Counted from the stretch's first letter, positions 13,971-25,215 are shown. The stretch is 64,000 nucleotides of DNA from Macrolepiota albuminosa (GCA_027475525.1 JAMWFC010000059.1:496001-560000); one strand, 5' to 3'. The notes: generated by a model not told the origin, from the letters alone. Made by a program: numbers and translations.

Positions 13971-14960
13971 ATGACATTCACAAACTTGTTGAACCTACCA
14001 ATGTTCCCTGAAGAGACACATTTCGACAGAACAAATTACACAACATTCAAAAACTGGATTCTTATAGTGGCTAGGGCAGGAGGAGCTCACGGCTACTTAG
14101 ACAGTACTATCCAAAAGCCTAAAATTGACCCTGATGCCTCTGACACAAAAGTAGAGGTAAAACCTACTGAATAGTCATCAAAAACCCCCTCTCTGAAAGA
14201 GTGGGAGGAAAGAGACACATGGGCACTAGGTTTGATTATTTATAACACAAAGAACCCAATAGGGCTTGGGATAAGCATGAATGGCATAGCAGCAAAAGCA
14301 TGGACAACTCTGATCAAAAACTATGGAGTATTCTCTGAGATAGCCACTGTGGAAATAAACTCAATGCTGTGGCAGCAGCATCTCAGTTACCTCCCAGCGT
14401 CTAAACTTTTCCTATTTTTTATTTTATTTACTTGCTTACTTCTCCAGATCAATCAAACTCAAATGACCTGTATAGTTCCTCAGCCACCCAACTCTCTGTT
14501 AGAGGGATTGCCCTTTCAAACCCTCAGTCATTTTTTCAAAGGCTAAGGGTATATAAAACCACCTTACCTACAATAAACTACTACTTACTCCTGATCTGTA
14601 GCAGTAGTACTTACTTAGCATTATAAGTCAAATACAGTCATTTTTCCAAAAACTGAGGCAGTAGTACTTACTTAGTGTTACAGCCACAAATAATACTGAG
14701 AAGCAACTACACACCACAGAATTCTAGGATAGAATGGATTTTTTGAAGCATGTCAAGGACTTCAGAAAAAAATGGAAGTCTGCAATAGAAAAAAGGGCAA
14801 AGATAGACAACTCAGCTTTCAAGACTATTCTTATAGGATCACTACCAGAATTGTGAAATGTGGTTGTTGCTGGAATATACAACATAACAATGACAAAGGA
14901 TATCATTGCTATCCTAGTCACATATATCAAGACAGGCACTGTGGTAGTGATTTAGCAGTC
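13971..14960 (+). pseudogene. Copia-type Gag pseudogene
   Basis: MTFTNLLNLPMFPEETHFDR and the following residues (NYTTFKNWIL) resemble the start of basidiomycete Copia Gag, and WALGLIIYNTKNPIGLGI with AKAWTTLIKNYGVFSEI fits the UBN2/gag core. Stops and shifts break it. From 14722 a second piece (FLKHVKDFRKKWKSAIEK, FKTILIGSLPE) continues the same protein after an insertion of about 325 bp. It is not expected to be functional. Confidence 0.75.
14376..14705 (+). repeat. Probable decayed Copia solo LTR inside the Gag pseudogene
   Basis: About 325 bp interrupt the Gag frame. The insert has the internal layout of the Copia-1 LTR: CCCTCAGTC at 14521 facing CTAAGGG, then a 21-bp direct repeat (AGTAGTACTTACTTAG core, near 14602 and 14662) flanking a second ACAGTC...ACTGAGG. 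The exact ends and target duplication could not be fixed. Confidence 0.5.
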
Positions 14961-15050
14961 ACCAGTATTTTATCACTGTTTTTATTAATGTTTATTGTGC
15001 CATATAATGCCTGCTTGATGCTCATTTATTACCGCTTTGTATTAATACCA

Positions 15051-15170
15051 TTGTTTGTTTGTATTTGTATTATTTTAATAATATTTATATTGAGGCCCTT
15101 AAAACTAGATTATAAGAACCCCTTAAAATAAATATAAAAGATAAATATAAATACAAACAAAGACAAACAA
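15051..15170. repeat. AT-rich imperfect hairpin
   Basis: TTGTTTGTTTGTATTTGTAT at 15051-15070 faces its near complement ending at 15170. This could be the ends of a MITE-sized insertion; no target duplication was recognised. Confidence 0.45.
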
Positions 15171-15904
15171 ATATTATCAATGAAGCTGCTCATGTCTTTT
15201 GTCTAAGTAAGTGCAATCAAATTCTCTTCTTTCAAATCCTCTTTAACAACGTTGATCACAAAAACTTTGTCAAAGATATTTTATCATCATGTTTAAAAAT
15301 TTAACTTAGTCATTGCACAGCAACCAAAGAACTATTGAGGACAAAATATATACACTAAACATTATACTGCTAAAATGCAACTATTTAATTAGAAATATAC
15401 TTATTTATTTATATTTATATCTATTTGATAATCAGATTGCTATGATGATTACACAGCTACTACTTTGAGTTGTTGTAATTCCATTATCTTATCATATCAT
15501 CACATAGCCACTTTTGATCTGTGATTGCTAATTTTATCATGCGTATTATGTCATCAACAATCAATACAGCAACTAATCCCATTACTAATTTTATTATGCT
15601 GTTTATATATAGCCATTTTTAATCAGTAATTAATGATTCTATCATACAGCCACTAATTCAGCTTGATGTGATCAGACTTCTTTGAGCTGTAATTTCATTA
15701 CTAATCTTATCATGCTATTACATAGCCACTGATTTGGCTTATGTCATTAAACTTCTTTAATCATAAAAATCACTGATCTATAATTTTATCACTAATGACT
15801 ACCTTGTTTAGTCAGCTGTGAAATTTGTAGCCATTATTAAATTACCTTCTTTCACATTCCTTTTGATTCCATGCAAGCAAGAAAAATAATATATTTGTCA
15901 TTTG

Positions 15905-16050
15905 TAAAATCAAAGCAGTAATAGATTGATTTACTAATTATTTGCAATAGAAATGAGGTAATATAGTTTGACAATATTTCTGACAATTAGTCTTGATCAA
16001 AGACTTTGTTCTTGCAGTGCCACTAAGAAAGAATAAAGAGAATCTTCTTT
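15905..16050 (+). repeat. Eroded copy of the 36.68-36.83 kb repeat
   Basis: About 145 bp align with 36678-36832 in the same orientation; many differences are C/G in the 36-kb copy and T/A here (for example GCTCGACAAGATTTCCGACA against GTTTGACAATATTTCTGACA). This fits C-to-T decay of a shared repeat or gene fragment. Confidence 0.65.
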
Positions 16051-16639
16051 GTCAAAATATAGAAACTTGAAATAAAAAAGCATAAAATAGCAAATAGATC
16101 CATTATGGTTACTTCTTCTACCTCTTGAGCAAAGTGCAAAAAATTGTGGACTAAATAAATCAAAGTTTTTTTATGTATGATGCATGTAAATAACAAACTC
16201 TTAGCAAATCCTATAACTTACTTTAATAGATAGCTTTTAATACAACATTTTTAATTAGATCTTATTTGAATGCTGCAAAATAACAAGCTTGTGTTTTATT
16301 GATGATTAAATGTGATGAGTTTTCCAGACAAGAATAATGAGAAAAGCATGCTTCAGTTCAGGTTAAAATAGCATTTTTTTGTAGAATGACAGCATCAGAC
16401 TTATTGCATCTTCACAGCTTCTTTGCTGCATTCTGAGACTGCTGATAACAACATATCATCAATATTTTCTCACAAGAATAGGTTATTTTCTCATATATCT
16501 AAGATTCTTAGATATTTCATTTAAGATACTTGCTTATTTTTTTCATACATCTAAGATCCTTAGATATTTTACTTAAAATATCTAAATTCCTGCTAATCTT
16601 ATGATTTATTATAATAGACAGCTTCTAAAACAACATTCC

Positions 16640-16960
16640 TACTTAGATCTCACTTGAACTTAGCAATATATAACAAACTGCTAATAAATTTTTTTGCATG
16701 CAATGCACACAAATAACAAACTCTACAATTTATTTTCTTTTAACAAACCTTTTTGCATGCATTGCATGCAAATAACAAATTCTATAATTTATTCTCTTTT
16801 AACAAACCTTTTTACATGCATTACATGCAAAAATAACAAACCTTTTCATGTGTAATGCATGCAAATATAACAAATCTTCTTTAACAAACCTTTTTGCATG
16901 CATCATTGATAAAATTTGTTATATATTTATGTGCAATGCACACAAAAAGTTTGGCTTGCA
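16640..16960. repeat. Tandem palindromic TGCATGCA repeats
   Basis: Four to five units of roughly 60-75 bp, each carrying AACAAACCTTTTTGCATGCA or a close variant followed by ATGCAAATAACAAA, so each core is nearly palindromic. An inverted relative lies at 18146-18250 on the far side of the transposase relic. A second inverted pair (GAGAAAAGCATGCTTC) is at 16338-16353 and 16989-17004. These may be subterminal repeats of the element that carried the relic. Confidence 0.6.
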
Positions 16961-17350
16961 CATATAGAATTATATAACACAAATCTCAGAAGCATGCTTT
17001 TCTCATTGTTCTTTAGTCAATTATTCCTCATAAAATTTCTGTGAAAGTTTCTGTGAGATTTTGGTGCCTCCACAAATTGATGATATCATTTCAGACTTAG
17101 TGTATGATGGCAAAGTCAAGTAAGCTTGTTATTTGACACTGAGATCTAAGTAGAAATATTATTTTAGAGTAGAGCATTTCTGCAGCGCCCATATTTTGAT
17201 ATTTAGCTTAAATTTGAGGGTTGATAATGAAAATTTGCTGAGAATTAGCTGAGCTGCCAGTTGTTGGCTGTACCAAATTTGGCAGTGGAGATTTGAATTC
17301 CTACAGATATCTCCAGATGACTGCAACCTCACTTTCTCGATGACTCTGAT

Positions 17351-17992
17351 ATGAATGATAAAGTACTGCTCACAGCAGTTCCTGTACTCTTCCCTGTGAG
17401 CTCTCAGGGATCTTCTATCATTGATATGCTGCGATCTTCCCTCCTTGCCTATGCAGAACAAGAATTATGCGATGATCAGAGGCTTACCTTACTTTTGGAA
17501 ACAGCGAATCGCAAGCCCAATGCTCCTCAACTGGAACCTGGAGGTCAGAAAATAATGGAGGAGTGGATCAGAAAGCTGGAAAATAGGAAGTATTTATGGA
17601 GATTTCGGTGCGCCAGGATTTATTGCAGCCACCACACCTGCTGATTAGACTCCACTTACAGATTGACTGCACCAGAGATCTTTGAGATGCTGGAAGCACT
17701 GGAGATACTGAAGGAGTTTGGTACGGCCAGTAGATATTTTTTTACTGGCTTAGAAGGGTTCTGTCTTCTCTTAGCATGGTTTCACAGTGCAGGTGACCTT
17801 TGGTCACTCTCTTTACTGTACGATTGGCCTGCTTTTGCTATATCAGAAGTAGTTAATGAATTGGTGGAATTTATTGACAAAAATTGGGAGCATTTATTGG
17901 GCTGCGACTCAGAGAGGCTAGGTTGGAGGCAGAGAAATGTAACAGAAGGAGAAAATATGTGTAAAACACAAAAAAGATGTGAAATTCAGTAA
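17351..17992 (+). pseudogene. PIF/Harbinger-like transposase N-terminal relic
   Basis: A single frame of about 210 codons interrupted by one TGA at 17642-17644. The second half contains TAPEIFEMLEALEILKEFGT, then YFFTGLEGFCLL, HSAGDLWSLSLLYDW and AISEVVNELVEFIDKNWEHL. This pattern is familiar to me from the region ahead of the catalytic domain of basidiomycete HARBI1-type transposases. The DDE nuclease part is missing. The internal stop (CTGCTGATTA) would be an arginine codon before a C-to-T change. The family call rests on recognition, not a search. Confidence 0.65.
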
Positions 17993-18145
17993 ACAATCAG
18001 ACTTCAGATATGATAACTAGCCATCATCTATTGGTGATGTGCGAAAGCCAAAAGAACACTGGCAACCAAGCTTAACAAAAATTTGGAGAGTTGTAACAAA
18101 AATTTGAAATGCCCTGCAGAAATGCTCTAGTGAGTCATAAAGTTT

Positions 18146-18250
18146 GTTAAACAATGCCATAAAAAAATTTGTTAGGGTTTGTTATTTGCACACAATGCAT
18201 GCAAAAAAATTCGTCAAAACAATGCACACAACAAAGGTTTGTTATTATCA
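18146..18250 (-). repeat. Inverted relative of the TGCATGCA repeats
   Basis: GTTTGTTATTTGCACACAAT and GCATGCAAAAAAATTCG are the reverse of the units at 16640-16960, placing the repeat family on both flanks of the Harbinger relic in opposite orientation. Confidence 0.55.
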
Positions 18251-19429
18251 CCAGCATTGAGTGATAGTTATGGTGTATTTCATAAGGTCATGAATAAATG
18301 CAACATTCAGAATGCCACACATAGCATCAGAGAGTTTCTATAAAGATGTAATTTTTACAGGCCTAAAAGAATAGAAAGTGAAAGCACATTTGACTTGCAA
18401 AAAACATTTGTATAGCCAGACTTGGCTAAATAAGACAGAGGAAAGGAATAGCCGTCCATAAATGATAAAATGAGCAGTGATTTGACAGCTGGAATTTAGA
18501 TGATAAGATTATGACAAATTTCTATGATACAAGTGCCTGTTGTAGGTGCTCTCTAATCAACTATCTGTTCCATCTAGGTATGATACACAGAACCAAGCAC
18601 TCCAATTACTTTGAAGGTGTTAATATATCACATTCCATTAGGAAAGGTCATCACAAACTATTCATAAATATCCTAACACGTCTGCTAGAGTGAATCCCTG
18701 TAATAAGGCTGTTGCATGTCTTGACTCTGGACACCGCAAGAGTGGTAAGACATGAATTATCAAGCATCTGAGAAATCTTGATTCTTTTCATCTCTATAAG
18801 ACTAGGTTGGCAAGCTAGGCCAAGGCTACCCTCGTGCTGCTTTGTCATTGCTTTGGTAGCAGAGTCAGGTGAAGAACAGATCTAAATGGGAGCCAAATCA
18901 AGTTAAAGAGGAGGGATCGGTAATATGCAATTTTTTTTTCTGTGATTCCAAAATGTTGCTAAATTATGAAATAGGCTCTAGAACTCAAACTTTTGTCTTC
19001 TGTCATGGTCACCTACAATGAGAAAGGTTTTACATTTGAAGGACACCATGAGCAGTCAGGCCTGGAAATTTGGCCTGTCTAAAGTAACCTGATCATGCTT
19101 GATTTGGCCCAAAACATTTTTTCAACATTTTAAACCGATTCTGTAGCTCAAATTTTCTCTTAAAGTGTAGGATAACTGCAGTTGTCTGTTACATCTATTC
19201 ATTTTACTTTCTATACTGTACATATGTTCTGTTATTATCATGACTTGACTGCAGTATATGACTTCACAGTGTACATTAGCGAGTTTGGGTACATCATGAT
19301 GTTGAGAGTAAGGTACCAAGGTACTGCTGCTGCAAACTTACTTGATGGAGCCAGAACTTAGGCTCGGTTATATGCTGTAACATCACTTTTGAGTATTTTT
19401 GCCTTTAAACACTTGTGCTGCTGACCATA
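18251..19429. other. Unassigned AT-rich DNA
   Basis: About 1.2 kb with only very short ORFs and no motif I recognise. Confidence 0.6.
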
Positions 19430-19526
19430 AACGATTGGCGGAGGCTGAAACACTGCCACAGGAAGAAAGATAATTGAGACTCTGCTGTGCGTTGATCAGG
19501 CACGTGTTTTGTTTTTGCAGATTCAT
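19430..19526 (+). repeat. Copy of the zinc-finger gene upstream region
   Basis: About 97 bp resembling 21787-21911 just upstream of the C2H2 gene: GATTGGC, GGAAGAAAGAT, TTGAGACTC, then ATCAGGCACGTGTTTTGTTT and a GCAG acceptor-like end are shared in order. The two copies bracket the reversed Helitron fragment. Confidence 0.6.
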
Positions 19527-19547
19527 GCTAAAGTGCCTCCACCCAAC

Positions 19548-20296
19548 GAATTGAGGGCACATAAGAAGCTCTATGTGCAGGAAGAGGTAGAGGTAGTATC
19601 ATTCTAGGGGATTTTGCAAAGGAGCATTCCATCCTTTAGGTAAATAAGTTTCAGGAATAGCTCTAGCAAATAGATCCTCAGCAACAGTTGGTGGTCTAAC
19701 AGGCCTCCTCAAAGAGCTAGAAGTATTTTTCCCAGATCTTATATCAGAGCTTGAAGCAATCTGATTATTTTTCCCAGTTCTTCTATCCCTCAAGTCTGTA
19801 ATTCCAAGTTGTACATCTTTAGATACAAATAAATTCACAGCAACAGTTGATTCAATAGGCCTCTCTAAAGAGCTAGAGGCAATCTGATTATTTCTTCCAA
19901 TTCTCATATCTCCAGTTCTCATATCCCCAGATCTCATATCCTCACACTTCAGGGCATGCCAGAGATTTCTGAAGAAACATCTATTAAAAACAGGTCATAC
20001 TTTCATAAAAATTTCCTAATAAGGCAATTTTCTCAGAATTTTCTAGAGAAATACTTGTTAGAAATTATCTGACCTGTTTCTAATTGATGTTTCTCCAGAA
20101 ATCTCTGGTATGCCCTGAAGTGTCAGTTCCATAATGAAGTGGTATAACCACTGAAGTAGGTCTTCTATGTCTATTTGTATGACACTCATCAGAATCAGTC
20201 ATTTGTAACTGTTGTAGCCTACTTTGAATCCTAGCCTGCTGTCTTTGACCTTCAGGAGTACTGGGTTCGTTATTAGAATGAGTAGTTGAAGATTGC
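19548..20296 (-). pseudogene. Helitron first-ORF fragment (GDMRT-repeat, Q-rich protein)
   Basis: Minus-strand relic of the protein intact at 58287-59403. GDMRTGDMRIGRNNQIASSS, SSLRRPVRPPTVAEDLFARA and PETYLPKGWNAPLQNP match it closely. The frame is broken by the MITE and truncated at 19548. The exon start at 20296, after a TTTCAG acceptor, is conserved in both copies. Confidence 0.8.
19945..20122. mobile_element. CACTA-like MITE (178 bp)
   Basis: A perfect-boundary insertion in the Helitron ORF. The terminal inverted repeats are about 54 bp, start CACTTCAGGGCAT, and pair imperfectly around a 70-bp centre. TCA occurs at 19942-19944 and again at 20123-20125 as a 3-bp target duplication; the uninterrupted copy at 58.45 kb shows the empty-site context. 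CACT termini with a 3-bp duplication are typical of the CACTA/EnSpm superfamily. No coding capacity. Confidence 0.75.
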
Positions 20297-20747
20297 CTGA
20301 AAGAATAGTTTTTTAAACATTTTCATAGCTTAAAACCATTGAAAGACACTTACATGATGATATATCAATAGCTCAAAATTGTCCAAGTGTTACTCTAAGC
20401 TGAATTGAATTTTTCTTGATTTTTTTTTGAATTTTATAAGCATTTATAAAGCTCAAAAACAATAAAAGTCACTTACTACAATAGCCCAAACTTTCACTAT
20501 AAGCTGAATTGAATTTTTCCTGATTTTTCTGTAATTTATTCGAATTTTTTAAGCATTTTCCAAGCTCAAATACATTTGAAAATCACTTACAATGATCAAT
20601 CAATCAATCATTACTTACTTTGTAGTTGAGTTTGAAAATTTCACTATAAGAATGTTTGTTAATAGGTCATCAATCAATCAATCAGTCAATACTTACTTTG
20701 TAATCAAATTTTGAAGTTATAGCTAGATCAATCATTTATTAATGTCT

Positions 20748-20778
<31 letters not shown>

Positions 20779-21200
20779 CTTACTTTGTAATTGAGTTTTG
20801 AAGTGTTGCTATAAGAATGATAATTAATATTTATAAATCAATCAATCAACACTTATTTTGTAGTGTAGTTTACTCACTACAACGTTGATACCATGGAAAA
20901 ATTGATGCTGTTTGGTTTAAGATCATACAAGGCGTGAAAACTGGTGTCCACTAAATTGTGTTTTGGCCTCGGCCACATTCACACACTCCAGATACCTTCC
21001 ACATGTGTCCGAGAGATATTGTACATTTAAATATTTATTATACACTCTTTTTCATTAAATAATATCTTTTTTTTTCTTTTCTACTGAAAAATTGACCAAA
21101 AAACAAATAAAAAAGGCAAGTATTTGTCAGCCTTAGTCAGAAACTGTCAAAACTGACTAATCAATTGTTTCCACAAAACGGTCGTCCCATATACTATAGA

Positions 21201-21786
21201 TTTTGCATAGAATAATGAACCAGTAGAAGGGGCAACAAAAGGAACTCTATCTTCTTTGCTGGGTGCTAATGAATGCTCTAAGGTCTGCCACTCCTTTAAA
21301 GCCTTTTAAAGCCTTTAAATAACTGACTGCGGAAAGGATTACTTACAGGTCACATGTTCCACAGGCACCGTTGCAGCTCTATGTTCAAGATGGTCAGTGG
21401 TCAGCGTTGTCTGAAACGCGAGGTCTGGGAGTCCTCCGTGATCTATTAAGCTCTCATTGGAATAAGAAATGAATTTATTATTTATGTATTTGGCGAAATG
21501 ATAGCTTGAAGCCACACACAAGCACATGGAAAGCTTTAAATAGGATGATGATAATTGATGGGAAAAGAAGACAAACTACGATAAGTCGGCCCCTGAGACC
21601 ATCTGGTAGTGCATCAGGAAGGTAGGATAACGAAACATGATGACGACAGAACCCGGAGAAATCGGCAGCGGAGCTGACCTGATGATAAGCCGAGTAGACG
21701 ACGTAATAAGAGCGAGAAGACGAGATTGAGCTTAAATAGAGTCGGAAGCAAGTGATGTTAGCAGTGGGATTACATAGTAAACTAGA
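21201..21786. other. Region upstream of the C2H2 gene, no clear gene
   Basis: Composition turns CpG-normal here. A minus-strand segment at 21345-21480 is open and followed by a GTAAGT donor, but nothing identifies it. This may hold the promoter and a leader exon of the zinc-finger gene. Confidence 0.45.
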
Positions 21787-21908
21787 AATGATTGGCAGGG
21801 GCTGCAACACCACCATGGGAAGGAAGATACATAGTTGAGACTCCGCTGTGCCTTGTGTTCATCAGGCACGTGTTTTGTTTTTGTGTTTTTTTATGCAGAT
21901 GTGAATTC

Positions 21909-23428
21909 ATGGCACGCAGATCGCCTGAACCTGGCACAGGCACCTCAATGGCTGTGACTGACCAGGCACAGGCTCCAAAGCACCACCGCCCAAAGACTTT
22001 TCAGTGTCGTGACTATGGCGACTGCCACATGGTCTTTCCGGGTCTTGAGCACCTCGTCCGCCACATCCGGTATGTCGCTGTTGCCCCGCCTGTGCCCCGC
22101 TGACAAACGACAGCGTACACACGCGCGAGCGTCCCTTTACCTGCCATTGCTCAAGGCGGTTCTCCCGCCTCGACAATCTCCGCCAGCATGTACAGAAGGT
22201 CCACGCCGACAAGCACGACCAGAACGAGCGCATGATGCGCGATCTCACCAGTCTCCAGGCAACCTTGGTGGCTTCCAACAAGCCGTCTGCACGCACTTAC
22301 CGCCTGCCCGCCCCCACCCCCGTCGAGCAGGAAGACCCTGCGCCCGTCCCGTACGAGCTCCACCCTGCCTGGCAGAACGACATGGACAACCAAAAGTTGT
22401 TTTTTGCCGCCCCCGGTTCCCGTCCCTCCACTTCTGAGCGTCTTCCCCCGCTGTCCTCCGTTCCTCCATCATCCAGCAGCAGCCCGCATTTCTCTGCACA
22501 GCTACTGTTCCTCACCTGCCCTCGTCCTCTGCCGCGTTTTATCCCTACCCCCCCCTACGAACAACCCCCTTCCGAGCCGTCCAACTCGCCGCCCTCCAAC
22601 CCCCGCAAGCGTGTCTTTTCTGGTCCGGACGGCCCCGTACACTCGTACGACGAGCTCGCCGCCTACAGCACCCCCCAGCAGGCCCCAAACCACCCCGCAC
22701 AGCTCGACTACGACTATGGCTCCGAGTCCAGGCCCCAGTCTCATCTCAGCGTCATGGAGCTCTGCAACGAAGCCATCAAGTTTGTCGACGACGGCTTCAT
22801 CGTCAATGGCGAGCGTTCGGGCAACCATACCCCACTCGCACTCGGCGCCATGTCCATCAGCAGCCCACAGAGGCACACTACTCCCTCGAGTGCCAGTGGA
22901 AGGAGTGACGAGGGCCTTACACCCCATGGCATCGTCAACGGCTACTCGTACCCCCCGCCCCCTCGTCCACACTCGACCACCTTTTCAGTCTCGTCCACGA
23001 CCTCCAACTCTCCGCCTGTACAAGCCGGCTACTCTGCCTCGCACTCCCAGACACACTTTGCCTATCCCTCGCCTCCTCCCCCGCCCCAGCCCCAGCCCCA
23101 ACACTCCCACCCTCATCCACACCCACACCCGCATCCACACACCCCATACGTCCTCGTCGGCGCCATGTCGTCCCTCCACCACCAGCAGTACATGCCCTCG
23201 CCCACTCCGACCTCTGCAACCTCGTACGACTCGTCTCACTCTTCTTCGTTCTCCCCAAGGAGCCCTGGTCACGTCGGCGCTCACGGCCATTTCGCACATC
23301 AGCAGGCACAGGCATACCACGCCCTGCAGGTCCAGCAGGGTGCTGCCGCTGCTGCTGCGCATCATCACCAGCCTCACTATACTGGATATCCGTCGACTTA
23401 CGAGTATGGTCAGGGATATAACACCTAG
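21909..23428 (+). CDS. C2H2 zinc-finger transcription factor (USV1/RSV1-like)
   Basis: Two exons, 21909-22069 and 22114-23428, with a 44-nt intron (GTATGT...CTGAC...ACGACAG) give 491 aa. The intron lies inside the first finger: [13 protein letters not shown]...EHLVRHIR joins VH to complete C-X5-C-X12-H-X3-H, and the second finger is [20 protein letters not shown]. The C-X5-C spacing (YGDC) marks the USV1/RSV1-type pair known from fungal stress and carbon regulators. The long C-terminal part is Pro/Ser-rich and disordered, with a His-Pro run near residue 384 and an Ala-His run close to the end. The linker is TRERP rather than the common TGERP. The ATG at 21909 follows a TATGCAG acceptor-like site, so a leader exon is possible. 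The GC-rich, stop-free coding region suggests a working host gene. Confidence 0.82.
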
Positions 23429-24298
23429 CTAGACCCCCGCGTCCTCTTGTGTGTGTGTGTGTTTTTTTGTCTTTTTTATTGAGGGTTTTGTGGATATATG
23501 TATACCGGACTCGGTTATTCGAGTCGTCATTCTTGGCCTACTAATAATTCGGTGCGCCCCCCCCCCCAAGCACGTCGCTACCTACCTACTTACCTACTTA
23601 CTGACTATTTGAAAACTTAAAGATCATTTTGTTTGCTATATTTCTTTTTCGTACATTGTAAAGTTGCTTTTTGCCCTGCCTCAAACCTTTTTTTTTCTTG
23701 TTGTTGTTGCTACATACGTGTACTTTGCTCTGGTTTTAATGAAAGCTTGCGTTCGTTTTTGTTTGGTGAGATTCCCATCATCGACGTTCAGGGACGCTTA
23801 CCACATGTACATATATACATAATGCGGGGTCCGAGGCGTCAGGAACTGTAAGTTACCCCCGGGTGAGGCGGGGAATGGCGTCAGAGGTTATCCTATCCTG
23901 CGAATCGAGGGCTAAAGTGCAAAGCCAGAAGATAGTCTCGTCTCCCATCTTTGACTGGTTAGGGGAAGTCGAATCGATTCTATTGATATACATACATAGA
24001 TACATAAACTAGAATTGGGGTGGGCCAGGGGCCCGATCGTGATGCAGAACAGAGAAGCTGTTAATTTGGGACCTGGTTCAGATTGGATATGCGTATGCGT
24101 CAAATCGAGATAGAGTTATGAGTTTTATATAGACTTTGGTGGTCGGACAAGTACCTGCCGAGGTGGGATTCGTACACTATACACCGGACTTGTTGTCCTT
24201 GTTGGCGTCGGCGTCGGCGAAATCCAGGTAAGTAGCTGACTTTGCGTGGTTCCAGCAGCCTATTAGTGCTGAACGTGTTGGAGTCACTCACGGCTCAC
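23429..24298. other. 3' flank of the C2H2 gene
   Basis: Holds a (GT)n run near 23447, a 13-base C run near 23556 and T-rich stretches that fit a 3' UTR. No gene is supported to about 24240. Confidence 0.5.
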
Positions 24299-24543
24299 CT
24301 CTCCTTCTTAATCTCCACCGTAGATCCTTGCCTCACAATCTCTATTTCTCGAGCCTCGTCGCGGTAAATCGGTAGCAATGACTCGTGTAGTCTATACCCT
24401 GGCATGAAAACACTGTTCCAGTTCCGAATTGTGGTGCTCATATGACATGGCGGCAACAGAACAGGCGTGCGTGTAAGACAGTTTTGTACAATGTCTTCAA
24501 TCGCGCTGGACAGGAAGTCGACATCAAAGCTTCGTCCCGCGTC
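24299..24543 (-). pseudogene. Possible exon of an unidentified gene
   Basis: A minus-strand reading of about 81 codons with natural-looking composition, including FDVDFLSSAIEDIVQNCL, WNSVFMPGYRLHESLLPIY and EIEIVRQGSTVEIKKE. It ends at an AG/GTGAGC donor (GT at 24298). Acceptors at 24260 and 24236 keep the same frame into an Arg/Gln-rich stretch. No family was recognised and no convincing start was found, so it could be a remnant or a chance ORF. Confidence 0.35.
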
Positions 24544-24872
24544 TCACTGGCTGAACTTGCCTTCATCGTGAGAGCCCGTGTCTAGAGAGACAGACCTTTG
24601 TAAGACAAAGATTCTAGTTGTCCATGCTATGAGATTAGATTCATTCATGCGTGGGATGGAATTGTGTACAATTTGAACTATGCTGCGGTGTTGTTGTGAG
24701 ATAAATGGGTTCCTGTTGGTCAGAATGACGACACTAATGCCCACTTGCAGAATATTATCATACAGACCTCGCCTTGCCGCTGGTGCCCAACAGCTTGCCA
24801 AGCACGAAGACACGAAGCAGACAATCGACGATGCTATTATGCTTGATGTCAGAGTGTAAGATGGTCACAGGC

Positions 24873-25215
24873 TGTTGAGATCTGTGGCCAGAACACCGTA
24901 AGCGCATGATCAAAGAGACGACAATCACCCCTTTTATATTATCACACTTATCACACTCACGCAGACAAAGCAGATACGCAGATATATATATTCGATACCT
25001 TACAGACGGCACCCTCAGTCGTTATAACACAGACTGAGGGTGAGCAGAAGTTACTTATGGATTACGTACAAACAGACTGACTGTACCATAGATTGAGATA
25101 CTTACGGTATCTGTGTTCATCTAGGTACAGAATACAGTCGTTATAACACAGACTGAGGATTGAGATACTTACGGTATCTGTGTTCATCTAGGTCCCACAG
25201 GTTCAGTTTCCAACA
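24873..25215 (+). repeat. Copia-1 5' LTR
   Basis: TGTTGAGATC...TTTCCAACA. A TATATATA box is at 24981-24990; 30 nt on, CCCTCAGTC (25012-25020) pairs with GACTGAGGG (25032-25040). A direct repeat carrying GATACTTACGGTATC occurs twice, the second after a repeat of the stem-loop half at 25134-25158. Confidence 0.95.

Larger units (their letters stand above)
13471..14960 (+). mobile_element. Decayed Copia element (Copia-5): 5' LTR, primer site, Gag
   Basis: A probable 5' LTR runs from TGTTAGCATG (13471) to GTCTGCA (13863). It is followed directly by GGTTATTGGCC, one base off the GGTTATGGGCC primer site next to the other Copia LTRs here. A Gag-like reading frame starts at 13971. The LTR holds CTCAGTC (13758-13764) paired with GACTGAG (13784-13790), the same stem as in the younger Copia LTRs. 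Pol is absent or beyond recognition. The LTR start is less certain than its end. Confidence 0.65.
14961..17350. other. AT-rich repeat-laden DNA without gene
   Basis: No coding region is supported. Between 15430 and 15800 a loose motif (ACATAGCCAC near TTATCATGC) recurs several times, pointing to an eroded tandem repeat. Specific repeats are listed separately. Confidence 0.6.
19548..21200 (-). mobile_element. Reversed, truncated Helitron 5' fragment
   Basis: On the minus strand this follows 57360-58855 almost step by step: a TCTATA start at 21200, then GGGACGAC, the leader, the intron-like repeat array (20230-20880) and the first ORF down to 19548, where homology stops. The Rep and helicase parts are absent. 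A MITE is inserted at 19945-20122. All seven donor positions of the array are recognisable; the outermost has become ATAAGT. Confidence 0.85.

Noticed and set aside
20580..20880. Plain (TCAA)n microsatellite
   Set aside because: The short repeats lie inside conserved intron-like units that match 57680-57995 in reverse, so they belong to the Helitron leader.
22404..23432. 342-codon second frame over the zinc-finger gene
   Set aside because: It is a Pro/Thr-rich frame shadow of the long GC-rich exon; only the other frame continues the zinc fingers.
23547..23570. C-run and GT-run near 23.45-23.57 kb as regulatory elements
   Set aside because: Simple-sequence runs in a 3' flank; nothing else supports function.
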